A program made the translations under genes and the position numbers. The notes beneath the pieces were generated by a model. It ran no database searches and was not told the DNA's origin. It saw nothing but the letters and a program-made list of their open reading frames with translations. Positions 1 through 3,857 of a DNA stretch of 11,296 nucleotides are shown here, one piece after another; position 1 is the stretch's first letter; every line of letters begins with the position of its first letter. The stretch is taken from positions 1 to 11,296 of the forward strand of contig DAOLWP010000018.1 in the NCBI GenBank assembly GCA_035421265.1, read 5' to 3'. This DNA is from UBA6220 sp937870835 (GTDB taxonomy: Bacteria; Patescibacteriota; Minisyncoccia; Minisyncoccales; Minisyncoccaceae).

Positions 1-160
1 CATTGATGGGGTCCGTATTTACAATCAAGCGTTGTCGGCTGAAAAAATCCAAGAAAACTATTTAGCCGGACTTAAAGAGCTTTTGGCAAAAGGTAAAATT
101 AGTCAAGCCGAATATGCAGCTCAATTAGATGAGTTTAATAAAAATTTGGTTCAAAAATAA
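1..160 (+). CDS. LamG/concanavalin-like surface protein, C-terminal end (5' part lies outside the window)
   Basis: An open frame from base 2 to the TAA at 158-160 encodes the last 52 residues of a longer protein. It opens with IDGVRIYNQALSAEKIQ, the typical closing strand and following helix of LamG/LamG-like jellyroll domains (the family pattern is IDdVRIYnrALSaeEI). LamG domains are carbohydrate- or protein-binding beta sandwiches, usually on secreted or surface-anchored proteins. The last 30 residues (LAGLKELLAKGKISQAEYAA and on) form a short helical hairpin resembling a SHOCT-type tail, with the 'L..L...G.IS..EY' spacing. I infer a secreted or cell-surface adhesin-like protein. The rest of the gene, including any signal peptide, is not visible, so the overall architecture is unknown. 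Confidence 0.75.
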   Translation, partial: IDGVRIYNQALSAEKIQENYLAGLKELLAKGKISQAEYAAQLDEFNKNLVQK

Positions 161-220
161 ATGTTTTAATTAAAAGACAATTTTATAGTTTTGAAAACCT
201 AAATAATAAAAAATTTTACA

Positions 221-592
221 ATGGAATTAGAGATTAAAAAATTTTTAGGCATTGGATTAATTATTATTGGGCTAGGAATATTTTTTTGGGATATTAAAGA
301 GTCGTATTATTATTTTACTGCTAAAAAAGAATTTCCTCAGGTATTTATCCAATCCGTAGTTAATAATTCAGCAAATCAAGAAACTAGTTTGTCTACCCAA
401 GACCAACTTAACGCCTTAATTACTAATCAATTAAACCAGCAAATTCAGCAGCTTTTACCAAAAAATTCAATAACCGAACTGTTTAATCTAATCTCTTGGT
501 CAGTTTTTGCTGCTTTTTTAATTTATGCCGCCACTAAACTTATTAATATTGGCCGTGAATTTTGGAAAGATTCTCGCGAAATAAACCAATAA
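221..592 (+). CDS. small two-helix membrane protein of unknown function
   Basis: The gene encodes 123 residues. A hydrophobic helix spans about residues 8-24 (FLGIGLIIIGLGIFFWDI) and a second about 84-106 (LFNLISWSVFAAFLIYAA). Between them is a polar, Gln/Asn-rich segment of about 60 residues. The short charged ends (KK at the N terminus, RE..KDSRE at the C terminus) suggest both termini are cytoplasmic and the Q/N-rich part is outside, but this is inferred from charge only. No catalytic motif is seen. The ATG at 221 has no Shine-Dalgarno sequence, as for most genes here. It sits 60 bases after the LamG gene on the same strand and may be cotranscribed with it. I do not recognise a named family. 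Confidence 0.7.
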   Translation: MELEIKKFLGIGLIIIGLGIFFWDIKESYYYFTAKKEFPQVFIQSVVNNSANQETSLSTQDQLNALITNQLNQQIQQLLPKNSITELFNLISWSVFAAFLIYAATKLINIGREFWKDSREINQ

Positions 593-790
593 TGTTTTAT
601 TAAATCTTATAAGATAAATAAATTGGCGCCATTTTTAGATAAAAATATTTAAGATGGAATGTATAAACATTGGGCAGGATATAATTTAGGATGGACCCAT
701 ACAACGGGTTTACAAATTTAATAAAATACATTATAACTTAGATGGCGCAAGACAAGCTAATTTGTTTGTTTTGCAATTTTAAAATTAAAC

Positions 791-807
791 AAGGAGGTAC
801 TTGTATG
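791..807 (+). promoter_or_regulatory. consensus Shine-Dalgarno that fixes the start at 805
   Basis: AAGGAGG at 791-797, then a 7-base spacer and ATG at 805-807. This is the strongest ribosome binding site in the window. It argues against the upstream in-frame ATG at 742, which has only AT-rich sequence before it. Confidence 0.8.
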
Positions 808-1350
808 GAAAAAGCATTAAGAGTGGCCTATTCTGGCCAAATTTGCTTGGTGGATGGCGGGTCTGAGATTGTAGTAAAAGTATTTCGAGGGCTTAAAAAG
901 CCACCTTCACGAGGAGAACGAGATTACGACCAAATAATTAAAGATAAAAGGCGTTTGTTTTTTGCCAACGATCGTTTTGGTCTCATAAATTATGGTTTTC
1001 TTTTAGAAGAATATATATATGAGCCCAAGAATGATTTTATAAATGCTTTTGCGTTTTGTTCAACTGGCGTTTATAAAATCAAAGAATTTATAAACGACAG
1101 AAGGTGTATTCAATATAAGGTAGAGAGTTGGGGGCCGCTTCCCCAAGAATACAATACAGCGACTTTTCAAGGCAGCAAAGTAGAATCTTATTTTGAAAAC
1201 AACAAACAATATCTCGTTCTTTTAGATAGAGACAAAGAAGTGGTGGATATTTTTGGACCATTCAATCAAGAAATCTATTTAAGAAATCATTATCCTTCTA
1301 AGAAAAAAATAAAGGAGGAGACTATCCAAACAAGTCTTGATGAATATTGA
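805..1350 (+). CDS. hypothetical protein, 181 residues, strong RBS, no recognised family
   Basis: The frame is open from 742, but the ATG at 805 is the better start because a perfect AGGAGG (792-797) lies 7 bases before it. From there the protein is MEKALRVAYSGQICLVDGGS..., 181 residues, ending in a TGA stop. It is predicted to be soluble: no signal peptide or membrane helix, many short beta-prone stretches (EIVVKVF, QYLVLLD, KEVVDIF) and a charged Lys/Glu-rich C-terminal tail. Three cysteines (14, 85, 101) do not form an obvious metal site. A hairpin at 1374-1396 probably ends the transcript. The consensus RBS contrasts with most neighbouring genes and hints at high or phage/plasmid-like expression. 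I do not recognise its function. Confidence 0.7.
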   Translation: MEKALRVAYSGQICLVDGGSEIVVKVFRGLKKPPSRGERDYDQIIKDKRRLFFANDRFGLINYGFLLEEYIYEPKNDFINAFAFCSTGVYKIKEFINDRRCIQYKVESWGPLPQEYNTATFQGSKVESYFENNKQYLVLLDRDKEVVDIFGPFNQEIYLRNHYPSKKKIKEETIQTSLDEY

Positions 1351-1373
1351 AGCTCAAAAATTTTATATAATAT

Positions 1374-1401
1374 CCTTGCTTTATTTTTCAGCAGGGATTT
1401 T
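1374..1401 (+). terminator. candidate intrinsic terminator after the 805-1350 gene
   Basis: CCTTGCT (1374-1380) can pair with AGCAGGG (1390-1396), 7 pairs with one G-U, around a 9-base T-rich loop. ATTTT follows at 1397-1401. The T run is short, so the call is moderate. The position, 24 bases after the stop codon, is suitable. Confidence 0.45.
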
Positions 1402-1574
1402 AAAATAAACGAATATATTTTAATTGAGAGGTAATTTTAATAATTATTAGTATGATAAAAATAGAGCTAGTATATTAGTGGTAAGATTTAAGATAAGATG
1501 TTAATATATAGTATATAAAATTGCTTTATTTCATAGCCGATGTATTAAAACTATAAAATATAAAGAATAATTAT

Positions 1575-2108
1575 ATGTCAAAAAATCCAATTAAAAATCT
1601 TAATGAATTAGTAGAAAAAATAGACCAAATGAAAAAGGAAGATAAATTAGATTTATCTTCTGACCAAGATTTATCAATAGCTATTATGAATTTATTAAGC
1701 ATAGAGGAACATCTTATTTTTTCTGGCGCAAAAACCAATAAAACAAATTATTATGATTTGGTTAAAGATGTCAGAGAGATAAGAAAAGAACTTTTGAAAA
1801 AGATTGTTAAAGATTATGAAGGGGAAGTATGGTGCATTTCTAAACATTTATTAGCTGCTTCTATGAGGTTAATGGAAGTGGGAACTAAACAGCTGGGAAT
1901 TGGAAAAAAAGAAGAAGCCTACGATATGTTTAATAAATCTTATTCGCTTTATTCCTTATTCTGGGCTTTAAATATGAAAATTATTGATGTAGGAGAGGTT
2001 AAAAAAATTGACGATATGGCCTTAGATAAAAATGATAAAGACAAAACCGGGTTTTTAGAAAAATTAAAAGAATTAGTAAAAAAAGCAACAGATTGTTGTA
2101 TAGAATAA
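1575..2108 (+). CDS. all-helical hypothetical protein, 177 residues, CPR-type family
   Basis: The protein is predicted to be almost entirely alpha-helical and cytosolic, with no signal or membrane segment. Helical blocks run at about residues 8-22, 32-50 (DLSIAIMNLLSIEEHLIFSG), 58-80 (YYDLVKDVREIRKELLKKIV), 86-105 (WCISKHLLAASMRLMEVGTK), 112-135 (KEEAYDMFNKSYSLYSLFWA) and 158-173. The pair 86-105/112-135 has the small-residue and aromatic spacing of a TPR-like helical hairpin. From memory, proteins with a closely similar WCISKHLLAASMRLMEVG core recur in Patescibacteria as uncharacterised proteins; I cannot verify this here. The ATG at 1575 has no clear RBS. A truncated gene follows 29 bases downstream. 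Function unknown. Confidence 0.75.
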   Translation: MSKNPIKNLNELVEKIDQMKKEDKLDLSSDQDLSIAIMNLLSIEEHLIFSGAKTNKTNYYDLVKDVREIRKELLKKIVKDYEGEVWCISKHLLAASMRLMEVGTKQLGIGKKEEAYDMFNKSYSLYSLFWALNMKIIDVGEVKKIDDMALDKNDKDKTGFLEKLKELVKKATDCCIE

Positions 2109-2137
2109 CGTTTAATAAATTTAAATAAATTAATTTT

Positions 2138-2230
2138 ATGAAAATTACAATTTGTGGGTCAATGATTTTTTTAGAAAAATTTAAAGATATTGAAAAAGAA
2201 CTTATTGATTTAGGGCAAGGTGTCCTTTAA
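2138..2230 (+). pseudogene. truncated remnant of a small 'MKITICGS' Rossmann-like protein
   Basis: The 30-codon frame reads MKITICGSMIFLEKFKDIEK ELIDLGQGVL and then stops. The opening (beta strand, CGS turn, helix with 'EKELIDLG', next strand) looks like the first beta-alpha-beta unit of the small nucleoside-deoxyribosyltransferase-like/Rossmann-like proteins that start 'MKITICGS..F...M..I...L..LGHEV'. In intact homologues known to me this unit is only the first quarter of the protein. No continuation in any frame is obvious after 2230, so I read this as a decayed 5' remnant rather than a real microprotein. It lies 29 bases after the helical 177-residue gene and may have been its operon partner. 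Confidence 0.5.
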
Positions 2231-2234
2231 CATA

Positions 2235-2324
2235 ATGTTTTATAAGATTGAAATTATAAATGGACCCTATTTTTTTGAATGGAGATTTAGCGAAAATTAT
2301 TTAAAAAATATATTAAATTATTAA
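2235..2324 (+). other. short ORF (29 codons) in decayed region, doubtful
   Basis: An ATG at 2235, four bases after the preceding truncated frame, opens a 29-residue frame (MFYKIEIINGPYFFEWRFSE...) ending in TAA at 2322-2324. It has no RBS, and its 3' part overlaps the 5' arm of a hairpin. It could be a remnant of another gene or chance, since AT-rich DNA with few stops is uncommon but not rare at this length. It is listed because the 380-base stretch 2109-2488 holds no intact gene. Confidence 0.2.
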
Positions 2325-2349
2325 AAAATAAAATATTTTTCGCTTTTTT
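2289..2349 (+). terminator. candidate terminator with long AT-rich loop
   Basis: AGCGAAAA (2289-2296) pairs perfectly with TTTTCGCT (2337-2344) and is followed by a T run through 2349. The loop of about 40 bases is long for an intrinsic terminator, but its AT-rich inside can partly pair. It would separate the left gene group from the tRNA genes. Confidence 0.35.
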
Positions 2350-2424
2350 AGTTTTTGTATTATTGCGGCTATTGAAAAACCTTTTAAAATTTAGTAAGAT
2401 ATCATCATAAAAGAAAGACGCAAT

Positions 2425-2453
2425 TTAAGTAATAAAAAATAGCAGAGTATAAT
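2425..2453 (+). promoter_or_regulatory. candidate promoter for the tRNA-Phe/tRNA-Gly pair
   Basis: A perfect -10 hexamer TATAAT lies at 2448-2453, with a weak -35 (TTAAGT, 2425-2430) 17 bases upstream. Transcription would start near 2460, about 29 bases before tRNA-Phe. In this AT-rich background the -10 alone is weak evidence. Its position directly before a stable RNA gene raises confidence. Confidence 0.4.
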
Positions 2454-2459
2454 TTTGTT

Positions 2460-2479
2460 GCCGCCTTTGGAGAAGCGGC
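2460..2479 (+). other. GC-rich hairpin directly upstream of tRNA-Phe
   Basis: GCCGC (2460-2464) and GCGGC (2475-2479) form a 5-bp perfect stem around a 10-base loop, within an otherwise AT-rich leader. No T run follows, so it is not a terminator. It may be a 5' leader hairpin of the tRNA precursor, near the predicted transcription start. Confidence 0.4.
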
Positions 2480-2488
2480 GAAATTTAA

Positions 2489-2561
2489 GCCGAGGTAGCC
2501 AAGGCGGTCACGGCGAATGTCTGAAAAACATTAGATCCCGGTTCGATTCCGGGCCTCGGCA
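2489..2561 (+). tRNA. tRNA-Phe (anticodon GAA)
   Basis: A 73-base cloverleaf. The acceptor GCCGAGG (2489-2495) pairs with CCTCGGC (2554-2560), with discriminator A at 2561. The D stem is GCC/GGC. The anticodon stem AATGT/ACATT encloses the loop CTGAAAA, giving anticodon GAA. The variable loop has four bases, and the T stem CCCGG/CCGGG carries TTCGATT. The CCA tail is not encoded (ACT follows), so it must be added by a nucleotidyltransferase. Confidence 0.93.
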
Positions 2562-2622
2562 CTTTTATGAAAATAATAATGGCAAGAGTGAGTTAGCAAG
2601 AGCATTAAAAGAATAAAAACAA

Positions 2623-2694
2623 GCGGGCATCGTATAGTGGCTATTATGCAACCTTGCCAAGGTTGAGACGGCAGTTCGATTCTGCTTGCCCGCT
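2623..2694 (+). tRNA. tRNA-Gly (anticodon GCC)
   Basis: A 72-base cloverleaf. The acceptor GCGGGCA (2623-2629) pairs with TGCCCGC (2687-2693), with discriminator T at 2694. The D stem is GTAT/ATGC. The anticodon stem CAACC/GGTTG holds loop TTGCCAA, anticodon GCC. The T stem GGCAG/CTGCT encloses TTCGATT. No CCA is encoded. It lies 61 bases after tRNA-Phe, probably in the same transcript. Its last ten bases belong to a 55-base segment that recurs twice downstream, and its T arm is matched by an inverted copy at 2766-2784. Confidence 0.93.
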
Positions 2695-2739
2695 CCCTAT
2701 ACAATACATATTATATTGGTAATCAATATTGATGTTTGA
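2685..2739 (+). repeat. 55-base direct repeat, copy 1 (overlaps the 3' end of tRNA-Gly)
   Basis: The segment starts CTTGCCCGCTCCCTATACAA, so its first ten bases are the end of tRNA-Gly, and it ends ATTGATGTTTGA. Two identical copies follow at 2887-2941 and 3042-3096. Similarity continues imperfectly past the 55 bases: TGGGA is followed by related AT-rich sequence after copies 1 and 3. Confidence 0.95.
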
Positions 2740-2794
2740 TGGGACATTTAAAATTTATATTGGTTGGCAAGCAGAATCGAACTGAGGAAGGGGT

Positions 2795-2814
2795 CGGGGA
2801 ACCTGGGTTCCCCG
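2795..2814. repeat. perfect hairpin 1 of the insert
   Basis: CGGGGAAC (2795-2802) and GTTCCCCG (2807-2814) form 8 perfect pairs around CTGG. It is very GC-rich compared with the flanking DNA. Confidence 0.85.
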
Positions 2815-2826
2815 TTTAGGAAAATA

Positions 2827-2847
2827 TTAAAAACCGAGGGTTTTTAA
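2827..2847. terminator. perfect hairpin 2 of the insert, bidirectional terminator-like
   Basis: TTAAAAACC (2827-2835) pairs with GGTTTTTAA (2839-2847) around GAG. A T run within the 3' arm, on both strands, gives it the form of a short bidirectional intrinsic terminator. It could end the tRNA transcript from the left. Confidence 0.55.
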
Positions 2848-2852
2848 AAGGA

Positions 2853-2871
2853 GTGGCGCGCAACGCGCCAC
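2853..2871. repeat. perfect hairpin 3 of the insert
   Basis: GTGGCGCG (2853-2860) and CGCGCCAC (2864-2871) pair perfectly around CAA. It is GC-only apart from one A-T pair, extreme for this genome. It is typical of REP-like or protein-binding palindromes rather than a terminator, since no T run follows. Confidence 0.8.
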
Positions 2872-2886
2872 GACGGGTGAGATTCT

Positions 2887-2941
2887 CTTGCCCGCTCCCT
2901 ATACAATACATATTATATTGGTAATCAATATTGATGTTTGA
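2887..2941 (+). repeat. 55-base direct repeat, copy 2 (abuts the N gap)
   Basis: Identical to 2685-2739. It is preceded by GACGGGTGAGATTCT, a degenerate echo of the tRNA-Gly T arm (GACGGCAGTTCGATTCTG). The copy ends exactly where the N run begins. Confidence 0.95.
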
Positions 2942-3041
2942 NNNNNNNNNNNNNNNNNNNNNNNNNNNNNNNNNNNNNNNNNNNNNNNNNNNNNNNNNNN
3001 NNNNNNNNNNNNNNNNNNNNNNNNNNNNNNNNNNNNNNNNN
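2942..3041. other. scaffold gap, 100 N
   Basis: Exactly 100 N. The same 55 bases end at 2941 and begin at 3042, so the gap joins two contigs that share their terminal 55-mer. The true distance is unknown. The contigs may overlap by these 55 bases, or a tandem array may be collapsed here. Any frame drawn through the N run is meaningless. Confidence 0.97.
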
Positions 3042-3096
3042 CTTGCCCGCTCCCTATACAATACATATTATATTGGTAATCAATATTGATGTTTGA
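3042..3096 (+). repeat. 55-base direct repeat, copy 3
   Basis: Identical to 2685-2739 and 2887-2941, starting on the first base after the N run. It is followed by TGGGATTTAAGATTTATTGG, a diverged version of what follows copy 1. The rest of the stretch to 3193 is AT-rich, without a gene or convincing promoter. Confidence 0.95.
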
Positions 3097-3193
3097 TGGG
3101 ATTTAAGATTTATTGGTATTGGTTTAATAAGAGGATATTAAAATTTATTGATAATAAATAATATTAGAATTTTTCATAATAATTTATAGAACT

Positions 3194-3817
3194 ATGAAAA
3201 TAATTTGGCACGGCGGGGATTGTTTTGAAATAATGAGCGTTTCGCCCGATAAAGACAATCTTTCCATACAAATAGGCCTTAAAGAATCAGAAAAGAAAAA
3301 TGGAAAGTTTGGGGCAGATATACTTTTGAAAAATAATAACTTGATTGAAGTAAAACCCAAAACAGATGGTCAGTTTGTTGTTGGAGCTTGCGGGGAATAC
3401 GAGATAAAAGGAATTTTTATTCAAGGCATTCCCTCATTTAAAATAGATAAAAAAACTTCTAATATTATTTATTTAATTGAAGCGGAAGGGATTAGAATTT
3501 GCCATTTAGGAGTGTTTGGTCAAGATGATTTAAACGATGAGCAGTTAGAAGCAATGGGCAACGTTGATATTTTAATTGTGCCGATAAATGGCGATGAAAC
3601 AATTGGGCCAAAAGAAGCTGAAAAAATTATTACTCGCTTGGAGCCCAAAATAGTTATTCCAGCAATGTATAAAAGCTCAGATATTTTAGCTAATTTTTTG
3701 AAAATAATGGGACAAAAAGATGTAGTGGCGCAAGAAAAATTAAGTTTGCAAAAAAAGAATTTAGGCTCTAGTGACTCAGAAGAAAAAACCGAAGTAGTGG
3801 TTTTAGAGCCAAAATAA
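3194..3817 (+). CDS. MBL-fold (COG2220-like) protein lacking the metal-binding motif
   Basis: The gene encodes 207 residues, a usual length for the short UPF0173/COG2220 branch of the metallo-beta-lactamase fold. Family landmarks are present: the opening strand MKIIWHGGDCFEI, GADILL (40-45), a duplicated beta sheet, HLGVFG (104-109), NVDILIVPINGDETIGPKEA (123-142) and PKIVIPAMY (151-159). The metal ligands are largely gone. Where active members have HxHxDH right after ADILLV, this protein has KNNN (46-49), and the usual 'PMHY' histidine near the end is AMY. It is therefore probably not a Zn hydrolase; a structural or ligand-binding role is inferred. The C-terminal 20 residues are polar. Forty bases separate it from gyrA, so cotranscription is likely. 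The start at 3194 has no RBS, but MKIIWHG matches the family's N terminus. Confidence 0.82.
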   Translation: MKIIWHGGDCFEIMSVSPDKDNLSIQIGLKESEKKNGKFGADILLKNNNLIEVKPKTDGQFVVGACGEYEIKGIFIQGIPSFKIDKKTSNIIYLIEAEGIRICHLGVFGQDDLNDEQLEAMGNVDILIVPINGDETIGPKEAEKIITRLEPKIVIPAMYKSSDILANFLKIMGQKDVVAQEKLSLQKKNLGSSDSEEKTEVVVLEPK

Positions 3818-3857
3818 ATTTTATTAAGATTTTATTTTAATATTTTAAGAATATAAA

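Larger units (their letters stand above)
2766..2892. mobile_element. hairpin-rich insert with tRNA-Gly-derived terminal inverted repeats (MITE-like, tentative)
   Basis: The 127-base insert begins GGCAAGCAGAATC (2766-2778) and ends GATTCTCTTGCC (2881-2892), inverted repeats that differ by one missing base. The left end extends to a 19-base perfect inverted match (2766-2784) of the tRNA-Gly T arm and acceptor (2672-2690). Inside are three perfect hairpins: 2795-2814, 2827-2847 and 2853-2871. The interior is much more GC-rich than its surroundings. There is no coding potential. It could be a non-autonomous foldback element, a tRNA-derived repeat, or strain variation caught beside the assembly gap. 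I infer mobility only from structure; no target-site duplication is evident. Confidence 0.4.

Noticed and set aside
625..748. Long-range inverted repeat GCGCCAT (626-632) / ATGGCGC (742-748)
   Set aside because: It is only seven bases over more than 100 bases of distance; this is expected by chance and has no supporting context.
742..804. Upstream start for the 181-residue gene
   Set aside because: The frame is open, but no RBS precedes 742, whereas a perfect AGGAGG precedes the ATG at 805.
1313..1408. Internal AGGAGG (1313-1318) with a 22-codon ORF starting at 1340
   Set aside because: The spacing to ATG (about 21 bases) is too long, AAG GAG GAG simply encodes Lys-Glu-Glu, and the frame runs into the terminator hairpin.
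2816..3061. Minus-strand open frame through the first N gap
   Set aside because: It runs through 100 undetermined bases and is made of repeat and hairpin sequence; it is not a real gene.
2685..3096. CRISPR array
   Set aside because: Three repeats are present, but the repeat is 55 bases long and non-palindromic, spacing is irregular, one copy is part of a tRNA, and there are no cas genes.
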